Source of the DNA: Euryodendron excelsum
Lineage: Eukaryota > Streptophyta > Magnoliopsida > Ericales > Pentaphylacaceae
Length of the DNA stretch: 64,000 nt
Assembly (NCBI GenBank): GCA_033060915.1
Contig: CM065384.1
Location: forward strand, 31,797,001-31,861,000
Direction: 5' to 3'
The translations under genes and the position numbers were made by a program. Below are positions 24,309-36,575 of this stretch, piece by piece (position 1 is the stretch's first letter; each line of letters starts with the position of its first letter). The notes under the pieces are model-generated. The model had not been told where the DNA came from, did not search any database, and saw only the letters and a program-made list of their open reading frames with translations.

Positions 24309-26673
24309 GGGTTGTTTTTGGGGGGGTGGGGGCGAAGGGAATACAAGGCATATTTAATATACGGAAATAAAAATAACATTCATTCAATCGTAATCAAGAT
24401 ATGACAGCAAAACATTATCAAAAAATGTGTCAAAAAGTCACGGAATCCATCTATAATCGAATGTATACTAAACTTCTCACTAACTTCTTTTTCAATGTGC
24501 ACAATCAAAGCGTTTGTTCGAAAATTCCAAGCCTTCTTCGAACACAAATCTCTCTTCTTATCTCTCAAAGATTGCAGAAAACTCTAGCAAGCAACTTTGG
24601 TCCAGATCAAAGGGAGAGCATCCTATGTTTTTTTTCTCCTAAATTTACCCTAGATCTAGTTAACTGTGTATGGGTAAGTATGGGCCTTAGGCCACATACA
24701 GAACAAACCATAAAAAAATAAAATTCATAAATAAGACCACATAGCAACAAAAAAAAAGTGTGCCATAATGTGGATTGCACAGGGAAGGGGGATATTTTAC
24801 CATGTAGAATTTTTTGGTCCTTGATCTATAGATTCTATACTAAATACAATTAGTTTTTGGAACAATGGGGGGCCATTTTATTATGTAAAACCTTTTGGGC
24901 CTGACCTATACTATAAATAATGGGGGTTTTTGGACAATAGGGGACCCATGGCCCCTTTGGCCCATAGCTAGCTTCGTCCCTGTTTCTGTGCAACTCAGTA
25001 AATTAGAAGCTTAGGCTCTGCTTGTGTGGCAAAACCCTAATGTAATGTTTCTTGCTCAAATTCATTAGTTCTCTAATACATATTCCAGGATTTTGGTGAA
25101 ATCTATTGACAATATTTAACTTTCCACACACTTATGCTTTTTGTATTGTATTTATTAATTTTCCAGTGTTGAAGGACTGAATTATTGTTAATTATATATC
25201 TACTAGACCCCTATTGATCCCCGTCAAAATTTAAACCTGAATATCTTGTTCCTTTTTTGTCAACTTGTACATATTACTCCTTTGTTTTGATTCTCAGTGA
25301 TGTAATGTTTCATTCAGCAAAGTGATGATATTAATTTTCCTCTTCTTGTATGGTATTATACAATCACTATTCCTTACATTGATATCTTCTTATGTTTAAT
25401 GGAGTTCGGTTTTGTTCAAATCATGGATTACTTTCTCATTTGAGTTTTCAGTTCTTTATTTTTGCTGGTAAACACTCTTTCTGTAATGACTGTTGCTGGC
25501 TAATTGGCTCTCAAATTGTTAATAACTTGTTATACATGTAGCCTGTATTTCCATTGTGAAACACTCAAAACTTGTTATATGCATTTTCATACACTTTATT
25601 GGTCCAAAAGAAATATTGTTAATAACATAGATATTTGTCTTTCTAGTGCATGATATGGTGTACTGATGCTTTGGTCATTGATGATCCGTATTCTCTACAC
25701 TCGGCCATTACATTTGGATTCTTAAGAGGAGTTTCTGATCATTAGTTCGTGTATCTTATATTGGTGCACCTGTTGTGCTGTGTACTTTGCAGTTAATACT
25801 TAATAGATTTTTTTTATTTTTTATGGTTGCTTGATCTACTTACCCGCCACTTTTCTCGTAATAGGTTGTAGAAGTTTCCACCTCCAAGACTGGCAAGCAT
25901 GGACATGCTAAATGCCACTTTGTTGCAATTGACATTTTCAATGGAAAAAAGCTTGAAGATATCGTACCCTCTTCCCATAACTGCGACGTAAGCATTTACC
26001 CAATTGGTTCTTTCTTTTTACAAGATTTGGAGAACCTACAAGTTTGTTTGTGTCTCTGTTGTTCAGGTTCCTCATGTCAACCGTACTGACTACCAGCTGA
26101 TTGACATTTCTGAGGATGGATTTGTATGTGTATTTAAATTTATTCCCCTGTTCTTGCTCAGTTGCTTGACTATATTGTTAGTTGTTGAGGATTGATTCTG
26201 TTTTAAGTAATTAAATATTTCAGGTGAGTTTGCTGACTGATAATGGTAACACCAAGGATGACCTGAGGCTCCCAACTGATGAGAATCTGCTTTCCCAGGT
26301 AAGTTAACGTGCAATATCTTCTCCACAAAGAACTTGTATAAGATGATATCTGAAATCAACTCATTCTTGTAGGTTGAAGATTTTTAATGTGTTTTGTTTA
26401 TTGATATTTATATGTGTTCTTGAGATGTTTTACTTGGATATACTTCTCTCTCTCTCCTCTCTCTCCCTTTGAGTGCTCTTCGTCACTACTGTGGCCCTCT
26501 TTTTTTGTCTTCGTTGTTTGACATTTTTCTCGGGTTGGCAATATGGTTCCATGCTCCATCGGTTGGTGCAGATCAAGGATGGCTTTGGTGAGGGGAAAGA
26601 CCTGGTCGTGAGTGTGATGTCTGCAATGGGAGAAGAGCAGATCTGCGCTCTCAAGGACATTGGCCCAAAGTAG
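20928..26673 (+). CDS. eIF5A: Eukaryotic translation initiation factor 5A (5 exons, 159 aa)
   Basis: Exons are 20928-21050, 25865-25987, 26067-26123, 26224-26298 and 26572-26673. All junctions are GT-AG and phase 0, giving 159 residues, the usual plant length. The protein starts [20 protein letters not shown]. The N-terminal SH3-like domain carries the hypusine loop [12 protein letters not shown], in which Lys52 is the residue converted by deoxyhypusine synthase and hydroxylase. The C-terminal OB-fold domain follows (residues about 85-159) and ends CALKDIGPK. eIF5A binds the ribosomal E site and relieves stalling during elongation and termination, notably at polyproline. The reading frame is intact with all key residues, so the gene should be functional. 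Intron 1 is unusually long (4.8 kb) against 79-273 bp for introns 2-4 and holds transposon copies. One small oddity: the last four introns plus exons fit in 0.8 kb. Confidence 0.97.
23061..23432. mobile_element. MITE-like element in eIF5A intron 1
   Basis: The left end tatgttacccggactc and the right end gagtccatgcaacata are imperfect inverted copies (TATGTTRC..GGACTC). Outside them lie ctgaaa (left) and ctgaaa (right), a partial target duplication. The interior has ccatgtccccgtgtccttt, a motif of a widespread plant repeat with 'accggactc...agtccatg' ends. The ends are approximate and the superfamily is not assigned. Confidence 0.5.
23896..24020 (+). mobile_element. Possible tRNA-derived SINE fragment
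   Basis: An A-box-like ttggcatagtgg is followed about 45 bases later by a B-box-like agattcaaacccc, the spacing of an RNA polymerase III internal promoter. No cloverleaf can be drawn and no 3' tail is certain, so this is only suggestive. Confidence 0.25.
24243..24982. mobile_element. hAT-type non-autonomous element in eIF5A intron 1
   Basis: The left end reads TGGGGACGAAGCTAG and the right end ctagcttcgtccctg (reverse complement CAGGGACGAAGCTAG), so 13 of 15 terminal bases are inverted copies. Flanking 8-mers are cttcggtg (24,235-24,242) and tttctgtg (24,983-24,990), 6 of 8 identical, consistent with an aged hAT target duplication. A (GT)n run (about 24,269-24,304) and a G run sit just inside the left end. 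There is no transposase frame. Ends with GACGAAGCTAG are frequent in plant hAT derivatives. Confidence 0.7.
24269..24304 (+). repeat. GT dinucleotide microsatellite
   Basis: About 17 uninterrupted GT units inside the hAT-type element of eIF5A intron 1, followed by a G-rich patch (ggggggtgggggcg). Confidence 0.85.
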
Positions 26674-29600
26674 ATTCCTATCCATTTACATACTGCTGTT
26701 GAAACTTTATCAGAAAGATTTCTTTGTAAGAGCATGTGCCAGCTTGCTTTCTTTCAGACCAAGCAGATACAGTTAAGAGCGTTGACATGGTTTTATGTGA
26801 GCTTATGAATGGGAGTAAATTATGGTTTCTTGATGTGCTATATTTTCCATGTGCAGGTTTTTTGTTTTTCTTTTTCGGTACTAACTTGTTCTGTAGTCTC
26901 TATCTGATATTTTGCTGGAGTGTTTTGGGAAGTCAACAGCAAAGTTTGTGGAGTTTGTTTTTACTTTGGTGGCTCTTTATTGGGAGGAAGTGATGCTGGT
27001 GTTTAACATGTGGAAACCATATGTTTTACTGGCATTATTCTTATATATGAGTTAATCTGGAAAAATTAGCTTTTGGTCACAAGATGAAATCAATGAATTC
27101 AACATGATTAGAGATTTCATGATACAATGGGAGACTACGATTCTTTCTTCCTTTTTCTTCTCTCTTAACTATGTAGGCTGAAGATTTGGCAAGTACATTG
27201 CTGTGGTGGTTTATGGTTTGCAATGAATCTTAGGGAAGGTAATTGAGAAATGGTAAATGGGCTGCTTTCAAGTTGCCATATAATGGCAATTCCTTGTAGC
27301 AGGCAGGGATTGACAACTCAATCCAATGACTATGGAGAAGAAACCAAACCACATTCATCAGTCAAATTTGAAGTTTGCAGTTCATGCTATAGGAATAGTA
27401 TGCATATTATATATCTTGATATGATGCTTCTTATTATTTGTAGTGCTTTAATTGAAACAGACTCCCTGTGCTATCTGCGAAGGAAAATCCTGTAGCAGAA
27501 ATGTTTTTTTTCTCTGCATTGCTGTAGAAATTGTTTCTTTTTGAAACACCTCTGCCCCTGGAATGTTTATGGATGAAAAAATGCTATGAAACTATTTGCA
27601 GGCTGGAGGTTTTGATAAGGGACTGGCACCATCTTTATAATTTTTCTAGGAGGGAAAAAAATGGAATCCACATTAGAATTTTTTTAAAATAATGTCATGT
27701 CTTACAATTTAGAAAATAATGTTGAATAAACTATGGTTGACATGCTACTGTAGAGAATAAGAATGAGTAGTCTTCAAAGGTTGTAAGCTAATGAATGAAG
27801 CTAAAAATTCTCTCCTTATACTAAATAGATCACCTAAACATGGATGAAGGGTTTGAAACAAAGCAGGCCTGCACGCGTATAGATAATACAGTTAGATATG
27901 CATAGATCCCATGAAGAGAGCTAAAAAATGTTCCTGTATATCTGGAGCAAATCTTGGAAGCCCATTATTCTTTTGATTTGTCAGCTTCAATCTTCAGTCT
28001 GAAATAGTATATAGATAATACTGCAGATGCCTCTTCCATACCTCTACTTTTTTTATTTATTTATTTGTTGATACTGCTAGTATAATAGAAACCCAAGTTG
28101 GCAATCCCAATCAAGCTTTGGTCTAAAACCAGAGATAAGTTGCAGTAATAGTTTTAACAATTACAGTAAAGGAGTTTTCCGGGCTGGCCAAATAATCACC
28201 AAATGTGAATTTTGATTTCATGTTCATGCCCTTCTAATTTGCTGAGTTACCCAAATAATATATCTTCATACCATTGCTTAAAGACATACATACACAAACA
28301 TATGTATATATATAAATATGGTTACAGTATTATGTATATAATACAGGATCTATTTAGAATGCATTTTCAGTTTCCTTGGCCCTTACAATTAGTGTGAGTT
28401 TTGAAATTGGCATAGTTTGTGTACAGATTCCAGAGTTTACACTACTGAATGCCAAATTAAATCTTCCACCTGCTGTGTAGATATTGATCTATAATCTAAT
28501 ATTTGCCCTCCCTTAAGTATGATGAGTGAAGTCGTCGGATAATAATGGGTTTGCCCACACCACTAGACCTACCCACTTGCTCCTCTCTCTCTCTCTCTCT
28601 CTAGATGATTGATTTCTATATGCTATTTAAATGGTAGTGATGGTTTTGGTGGAGTTTAATATCTTCATTTAAAAGATGCTTTGTCCCAACTGTAGCTAAA
28701 AGCATACTTACAATGGTTCTCATCAACTTCATCCCCACAACCAGATCCATTAACCTCTTCCACTTTACATACCAAGGTAGATAGATTTCTTAGGTTGAAC
28801 TACTGAAGAATGCAATTAGTAGTTCCTGGCTGATTTTTATAGCAAGCGACAATATATATATATATATATATCTACATGCGCCTATATACATACATACATA
28901 TGTAAAGAAAACACATTGGATTCACTAGAATAGCAATCTTTTTACTACTGATCAAGATAGTTTACATGCACAATCAATGATGTCTTTAGTCATCTCTTGA
29001 AGGTTTATTGTTTTTACTTTTATTGTATGTTCTCTTTTTTCTGGGTGAATGAGTAAGTATGAGTGCCCCTAGTATCATTACGTAAATCTCTTGATTAGTT
29101 CATGGGGGGCAGCAATCATGGCTCAATATGAGTGGTGTGGTAGTGGTAGAACCCATCACATGGAAATTGCAGAAAGAAGGTTTATGTCATGGAAAATCTA
29201 CCCAAAAGTAGTGCAACTCCTAAAAGAGAACCCTAAGTGATACAGATGTTTTTCATATTTATATATATATATGTTTGCTAACTGGGTGTTCCGATCTGCT
29301 TATCCACATCTCAATTAATTTCAAAATTTATACAGTCCCCCTTTTCTCGTGCAAATCAGATAACTATTGGGCTAAAAAATCTTAGAGATAATCTCAATGA
29401 GTTAATAACACTTAAAAGTTTTTGAACATAAAACTTGGAAGGAGTAGATTCCAGGTCCAAGTCTCGACTACTAGGCCAAGTTACATATGTATATACGTAT
29501 GCATCATGAACATGCATTCCTGTTGGGTTGCTATTTCCACCTTAGTATTCTCAAGATTTTGACTTTTGCTTTCAAGTACACAGTGACATGCAATGCTCAC

Positions 29601-30409
29601 AAATACAGTTTGGGAACGCCTAGCACACAAAAAATTTAGTAGTAACTTTTTTACTTAGATTCTAAAAATGGTGATTTTGCAAAACAATCAATAAAATTAC
29701 TTACTATTGAGACCCATCTTTTTTACTGTTAAGTATCGGTACTGTAGGATTTCCCATATAGGTTGCCTTTTCCAATATTTCTATCGTCACATCCTTGTTT
29801 TGGTTCAGTTTCATTAGTCATACCCACTTTCAGATCCACTTTTAAGTTGATTGATTGCACTCTTTCTAACTCCATGCTTTTTCATAATCCACCTATGCTT
29901 TGTATGTGCAACGCCCACTAGTGCAAAATGTGTAGCTATATAGAAAAGGAAATGGAGAAATCTACAAGCACAAAAGAAGATCTGAGGTACAAACGACGTC
30001 GCTCTCCTAGGATTATGCGTTGTTAACAATGATAATGACGTATTAACAGTTGCTGGGACATAATTATGGCATGCCCCTACTCTACTAATTAGAACGCTGG
30101 CACGTCAACGCGGTAGTTGAATTCCTAAAGTACTTAAATTGTCTTCTACTAAGGAAATATGGTTTAGAAGAACGAGAAATTAATTTGCAATACTTCAGAG
30201 TTTGGGAAGGGCCACAAGATATGTGAACCTTGGTGATACAAAAGAGTTTTTCAAGTATGTGATTGTCAAATAATTGGTGCAAGGGTAGGTATTAGATTCA
30301 AAAAGTCACATCCTTTGTAAGCGCAATAAATTTGATCATTTATGGTTAGGTTTTGGAGGGAAACTGTTCCTCAATTCAAAATAGAATAATGCTACATAAA
30401 TAGAATTTT

Positions 30410-30798
30410 GGAATAATTATATTTTACCGCTTCATGATTTGAGCAAAAATAACATAATCCTCGTGTGATTTAAAAGTAAACTCGTAATTTTTCTTTGATT
30501 TGGACTTAACTATAAAATTGATGAAATTTTTTTAGAGTTAACAACAATTTTGGCATAAGAGTATTTTTGTCATTTTATCTCTGCAAAATTAAACATTAAA
30601 AATATGATTTTGTCCTTTTATTTAAGATAAAATATTGTCCTTTGAAAGGCAATTTTTGTCATTTTATCGAATCTATCACGGCTCCGTCCATTTTGTAGAT
30701 AAGTCCAAACCATAAAAGGATTATGTGCTAACTTTTGAACCACAGGAGAGTCATTTAATGTTTGCTCAAACTACAAAAAAGTAAAGTGTAATTATCTC
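30410..30798. mobile_element. Mutator-like MITE (389 bp) with 70-bp TIRs
   Basis: The left arm (30,410-30,480) and the reverse complement of the right arm (about 30,728-30,798) align along their length: ataattatattttac against ataattacactttac, tttgagcaaa in both, and tgtgatttaaaagt against tgtggttcaaaagt. Flanking 9-mers TAGAATTTT (30,401-30,409) and TATAATTTT (30,799-30,807) match at 8 of 9 positions. Long TIRs and a 9-bp duplication define Mutator-like elements. There is no coding capacity. Confidence 0.8.
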
Positions 30799-33145
30799 TA
30801 TAATTTTTGTGATAAAATTTTTTTTTTGTAGAAAAATTGGTTGTTTGTGATCTTTTCCTTTCAAACCAGGACAACCCATATTTTGGCATATAATTGTAAT
30901 AATACCACCTATTCTAGTAGAGTGTTCTATATAAAAAAATTATGTGATAATAAAAAATTTCTTCAAAATATAGTCGTATTTCAGCCAATTTAGTCTTTTT
31001 TTGTAGTTTATTGTTACTTGATTTTGGAGTTTCCTTTTCCAAATAAAAATCCATAAACTATTAAACTTGATTTTTAATTAAAAATTGTAGTATGTGGGCT
31101 AAATTCATCATGTATTTGCAATAGTAGTTGATCCAAACAAAATAACTGGAATAATTGGGTAGGAATAAGTCCAATTTTGGTGCACAAAATAAAATGCCTA
31201 GATGCAATAAAATTTATTGCTTCGGCTTACAAATTTTTTTGGAGCAAAGTTCTTGAAAACTTACAAACTATCAAAACTTAAAATCAAACTGGTTGATGGT
31301 AGAAAACCAGAATGGAAGAATTTAGAGCTTGTATGAATAATATTGAAAGGAAATTTCATGGTATATGAGCAAAATAATTGGAATGGTTGGCTAAAGATTT
31401 GGGAGAACTTTTTCCCTAATAATTGTATAGGGGTTTCCACAGGCTCCTTTATATCTCAACTGCATTTTTGTTCCACCAACTATAGTGAAATTTTCAGAAT
31501 TCTTATTTATTTGAATTAGGATTTTGAAACCCTTTTGCTGATTCTTACGATACAAGATTAGATTCATAGTAGAATGCTTTGAGCATCTCTACTTCAGAAA
31601 CATCCAATCAGAAAAAATGTATATATTTAAGGCTCTCTCTCTATGATTCCCTCTTTGATTTGGTTTTGTTTCTGGTTCTGGTTTCATTTTCCTTTTCATA
31701 TACTAAAAAATAATAAAAAAAATAAAAACTTCTCATTTTTCATATTATTAGAAATAATAAAATAGGACGATAAAAAATAATATCATTTTCATATCTTTTT
31801 CATTTTCGTACAAAAACGTGTCAAAAAAAATAGAAAACCCATTTTAAATGATTTCTAAAAACATTTTTAAAAAATAAGTTTTGAAACCGGTTTACCCAAC
31901 ATGGCTTGAAAACAATTTCTAAAATCAATTTGCCAATCACAATTTCAAAGAATTTCATAAAACAGAAATAGAAAATGAGAACCTCAATGGTAACTAAAGG
32001 GGATTGAACTCCTACATAACTAATGCCATATAATAGGAACTAGGACCCAATTAAGCATTGTTGAATAGACTAATATAGTAAAAAAAAAAAAACAAAATAA
32101 AATATTGCAGATTTTGACTGTGAACAAATTATATCACCCCATTCTAATTTGTAGAATCTAAAAGGTTGAAACTCTCTACTGAACACCCACTTGTTCTATT
32201 TTCCCCTTGTGGTAAGGAAACTAAAGCATACCTATGATCCTTCTGGCCACCACAACATAAATTGTAGACCAAATTATGGGTTGGCAAATTATAGATCTGC
32301 AAGTTTTTGAGTAGCTTTAAAATGCATTCAAACTTGCTTTCCCTTTTATCATTGATGAATATCATACAGAACTTACCTTGCTCCACATAATATATGCATA
32401 TATATATATACTTATATGGACTAGTAGTGGAGAGACTTGCAATCATCTACAATATATAAGCATGGCCATGTTTTGAAAAGTCCATGCTAGTTTTAATAAG
32501 GGTGGACCACCATGGAAGGATTCAACTCTACTTGTTAGGTTTTCATGAGCTGCCAAGACCTAATACAGTAATACTAGCCCATGTCTTTATCTGTCTCTAC
32601 ACTATAAATGCAGTCTGAAATGTGGTTTCTGGTTTGGTTCAAAACTGGTAAAGCTGGCATTTGAACATTGTCTTTTGTTTTTTTTCTTTTTTCCTTTTGG
32701 TGAGAGAGAAAATTTCAGGGAAAAAAAATTAAGTACATGGAGACGAGTTGCCTGACATGATAGAGAATTTAATTTAATTTTTATTTGGGTAATTGATGGA
32801 AAAATTAATTTCAAGTGACGAAAGTTTTTTTTTTTCTCTCTCTCTCTCTCTCTCTAATATAGTGCAGAGACCAATAATGAAATGCTGACAGAATTTCGGA
32901 CCCAAAAAAAAAAAAAAAAACCTTTATTCATGTGAAATGCTGACAGAATTTTGGGTACTTGAGCTACTTGTAGGGCCTATCATGTAATGAGCCACAACAT
33001 TTTCTCTCATTCTTTTCTTTTTCACATGATAGAGGCCATGCTCTTAATGAGAACTTTGAGAAGAATAGATTGATGCTGCTACAATATTACAAGATTAAAA
33101 TATTTGCTTTAAAATTTTTTAACATTATAAAATATCAATTGAAGA

Positions 33146-33265
33146 AAAATGCTATTCTTTTAAAAAATTTAATAAAAAAATAAATTAGATTTATGTGACA
33201 ATAATATTTTTATTATTAAAAGTGTTTAATTTTAAATTAAAATACTATGATTCAACAACATCAGT
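33146..33265. mobile_element. MITE family A, left-half fragment
   Basis: aaaaatgctattctttt followed by aaaaaatttaataaaa and tttatgtgacaataatattt parallels the left half of the copies at 20.4 and 48.4 kb. The matching right terminus is not found, so the copy is truncated. Confidence 0.45.
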
Positions 33266-34073
33266 CTCTATGGATCTTCAAAAGTCTTTAATTTTAATGG
33301 TTTATTAATTGAGGTGGTCCTCTAATTTTTGGTTCGTCACACTATGCAAATTCTTTCTTTTAAGTAATTTTATGCAACCAATAAGTTTATAGTGTGAAAA
33401 GTCCAACCTACATGCATGCCTTTTGAATCATTCTTTTGAAATTTTGATAAGAGATGGCAGTCTTATGCCAGCAATACAAGGAGGAGAAAATTCAATATAC
33501 TCTCTCTCTCTCTCTGTGCTAGACCAATGTATAAACAGAGAGCTTAGAAGACAGTTTGGTAGAGATGATTGTGTCATGCTTTTGACTTAGCTCTGTGGGC
33601 TCTCTCCATAAGCTTAGATTTCCATAAAGTTACTGTAAATGTATATACTTGTCGTATCTATAAGATTACGGCAGTTTGATATAGTTATTTTATTTTATTT
33701 TTTTGACTTGTAAATAAAAAATTTTAAATTTTTTTAGCTTTTATAAGTTAAAATTAGAAAAAAAAAAATGTATGAAAAAAATACAAAAAAAGCTATAATT
33801 TTTTAATTTTTTTACTTATAAACTAAAAAGTCAAACTAAAATAAATTTAAAATAAACACTACGACCTAAATAATTAATAATTTTTGAAGAATTTTACTTT
33901 AAACAAGAGAGATATGCAAAGTATAAACCAGAAAGCTCCAAAAGGTGAGGGAAGAGTGGATGTCTAGATATGATATGTGAAAAGAAATATAAAAAGAAAT
34001 TTTAAAGTTCATTATTTTTCCATCTTTTGCTCTCTTCACTTTTTGCTTTTCTTTTTAATCATTCACCCCACCA

Positions 34074-34114
<41 letters not shown>

Positions 34115-34246
34115 GCCTCTCCTTGATACTTGCATATTCCCCACTCACAAAAAGTAAATTAAGCAGGAATCCCAATACAGAGTCATTAGTCAACACTAAC
34201 CTAACCAACATGTTCCACATCCTCCTTACCATTACAAAATAAAAAT

Positions 34247-34463
34247 ACATACATATTACAATATCTCGTATAGGATTGGGGCCCATTTTTAAAGACAGCC
34301 TTGTCCTTGTTTTTTAGGTGAATTGCAGCTAGACTCCTATAGTTTTTAAGATCGACACCAACATTACATGTTTTAAAAATAGGCAGCAATATACCTTATC
34401 GTCAGCTTGTTTGGAAAGGATAATATAGTGCTTTTTTACATTATATATACACATTGTGTATAA
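34247..34463 (+). repeat. Dispersed repeat B, copy 1
   Basis: Shares tattacaatatctcgtata, ggggcccatttttaaaga, aaaaataggcagcaatat and cgtcagcttgtttgg with 35,213-35,410 in the same orientation, about 0.97 kb away. By eye identity is about 80%. It could be one terminal repeat of a small element or a simple duplication. Confidence 0.75.
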
Positions 34464-35212
34464 TGATAAAAAGTAATAAAACATATGTGCAAGTCAAGTA
34501 ACTTACTAATTTTAGATATTTAGATATTACTTTTGGTGTGATTGATCTTATTATATATGGTCAAAACAAGCTAAAAAATTTTTATTTCTTTGATTTTATA
34601 AATTATATAAAATTATATGGTTTAAGTACATATGAAATCAGAAGATTTACCCATTTTTATCTTAATCAACTGTGGAGACTTATTTAATCTCCTTTCATTA
34701 TTAATTTGTATTTTTTTAATAATAAAGTATATTAATATTTTTATTTATTTAAATTGTCATTTTGAGAAAGTGATAAGGCATGTACATATAAGATCACAAG
34801 TTTAAGATGGATGATAATTTTGTACTTCATATTGAGCAAAGTTAATTTAAGCAACAGCATTAACAAATAAATATATAATGGTTGCCTATCTTCAACCTTT
34901 TTTTCTATAATTTCTATTTTTTTTCTACTATGAATACGGCCTAATAAATATGATTTCCAAACTTATAACAAACATATTTTTTGCAAGGGACATAGATATT
35001 TTTAAAATATAACTTATCACAGTAATTATATACGAATTGCTTTTTACATATTTTTTTTTTAGTTAAATGGAACAAAGAAATATGTTCAACATATTTAATT
35101 CATTTAGGACGATATTTTAAACTTATATGATCCTGTAAAAAAAAATTTGTCAATATTTTTTAAAAATTATGTTATAATTGTAATTCAATACATAGCATGA
35201 GTTTATTATTAG

Positions 35213-35410
35213 TACATACATATTACAATATCTCGTATAGTATTTGGGGCCCATTTTTAAAGATTGCCCTGTCTTTGTTTTTTGGATAAATTTTAGCTAG
35301 ACCCGTGTTGTTTCTTTCAAAAATAGGCAGCAATATCCCTTACCGTCAGCTTGTTTGGGAAGGGTAATATGGTGCTTTTCTACATTATACATACACATAG
35401 TGTATATAAG
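35213..35410 (+). repeat. Dispersed repeat B, copy 2 (direct)
   Basis: Direct copy of 34,247-34,463, including tacatacatattacaatat at the left and catacacatagtgtatat at the right. Phrases such as ttttagctagacccgtgttg are of a kind seen at the ends of many plant non-autonomous transposons. Confidence 0.75.
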
Positions 35411-35507
35411 ATGTTGGTGGTAAAAATTGGAGCCAAATTTGATTGACTGGGCACTTGATGTCAAAATCAATCCATCAAACCAAGATTTCCTCACAATCTG
35501 TTTAACC

Positions 35508-35916
35508 TAGGAATGGCAATGAGATAGATTCAATAGGGCTTAGGCTAAACCCTATTTTGCTCGTAATAAGGGAACTCTACCCAACATCACATCCTCTTAA
35601 GTTAATTGGGTTTAAGTTGACGGGTTTAACTTGTATAAAATTTTAAAATAAAAATAAAACTAATTAAATTATACAAATGCTAGTATAATATAAAATTTAA
35701 AAAGAAATAGTCTAAAACTCAAGAATAAAAAGTAACATTAGAACCATAATATTTACTTATATACTAAAGATCTTTTGTATAAGTAAATATAATATAAATA
35801 TTTAGAGACTTCATAATATAATCGAGTGTGGGTTCGGGGTGAAGTGACCTAAACCCTACCTCTTTCTAAACCCGCATCGGGTTATGTTTTGTGCCCATCA
35901 ATCTTTATTTCTTTTT
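35508..35916. mobile_element. Possible degenerate hAT-like element
   Basis: It starts taggaatggcaatgaga and ends near ttttgtgcccatc, weak inverted counterparts of a known plant hAT end type. The interior has gggtttaagttgacgggttt and gggttcggggtgaagtg motifs. Octamers gtttaacc (left) and gtttaatc (right) lie nearby, but the right one is not flush with an obvious end. Confidence 0.3.
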
Positions 35917-36465
35917 GTTTAATCTATGATTTTTGTGTTCTTATGTTGTTTAATCGGTTTACACTATGAATTTCGTTTTAAAATAAATGATTTTTATTTC
36001 ATCATTTTCAGTTACCATTTAGGGTTTATAATGTTTGCGGGTTTTTTTTTTTTGCTTCAATACTGTGGTTTAGGGTTCAATATATGATTTGTCTTTTCAT
36101 GAACAATGTAGGTGGATTTTCTGAATATTTCATCAATCTCTCATTCTGTTGGCTATTATGAGTTTATTCCAAATTGATTAGTAGTGATTTGTGGTTAAGA
36201 TCTGAAAACATTTTGTTTATTTAATTTTTTGAAAAGATTAAGAGAGAAAGAGTGAGAGAAGCAGGTGAGAGATTGAGAGCGAGTGAGCAGCTGGCTGCTT
36301 GCTGGGGATATATGTAACCCAAAATATGACTGTTGGTAGCAAGAGACAAATGGACTAGCTTGCAATGGTCAGTTGTAGGGATGGAAAAATGAGCTGAACT
36401 ACTAATCTTGTAAGGGCATGATTGTCTTTCACAAGGTCAATTGGGTCCACTAACAGAATCAGCGT

Positions 36466-36575
36466 ATGGAGCCTGACCGTAGGGGGGTGTTGCGGTCTAT
36501 TTTTTAAACTAAAGGGGTATTGCTGTAGATAGCAGAAATCACAGGGGTCTAACTGAAATTCAACTTTGTTTTTTT
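36466..36575 (-). repeat. Dispersed repeat B, copy 3 (inverted, partial)
   Basis: On the minus strand this reads aatttcagttagacccctgt, then aaaaaatagaccgcaacac and ccctacggtcaggc. These parallel aattttagctagacccgtgt, aaaaataggcagcaatat and ccttaccgtcagc of copy 2. It lies about 0.6 kb upstream of the kinase ATG. Confidence 0.55.

Larger units (their letters stand above)
21051..25864 (+). other. Long first intron of eIF5A
   Basis: 4.8 kb, bounded by AAG|GTCACC and taatag|GTT. It contains a MITE-like element (about 23,061-23,432), a SINE-like patch (about 23,896-24,020) and a hAT-type element (24,243-24,982) with a GT microsatellite. Near 22,195-22,620 there are degenerate motifs of the type ggaacgggaacgt and ttttggaatgccgttc, common in plant repeats. 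No coding exon of another gene is recognised. Confidence 0.8.

Noticed and set aside
24380..24721. Open frames on both strands within the hAT-type element (62 and 106 codons)
   Set aside because: No zinc-finger or hAT dimerisation motifs; the element appears non-coding.
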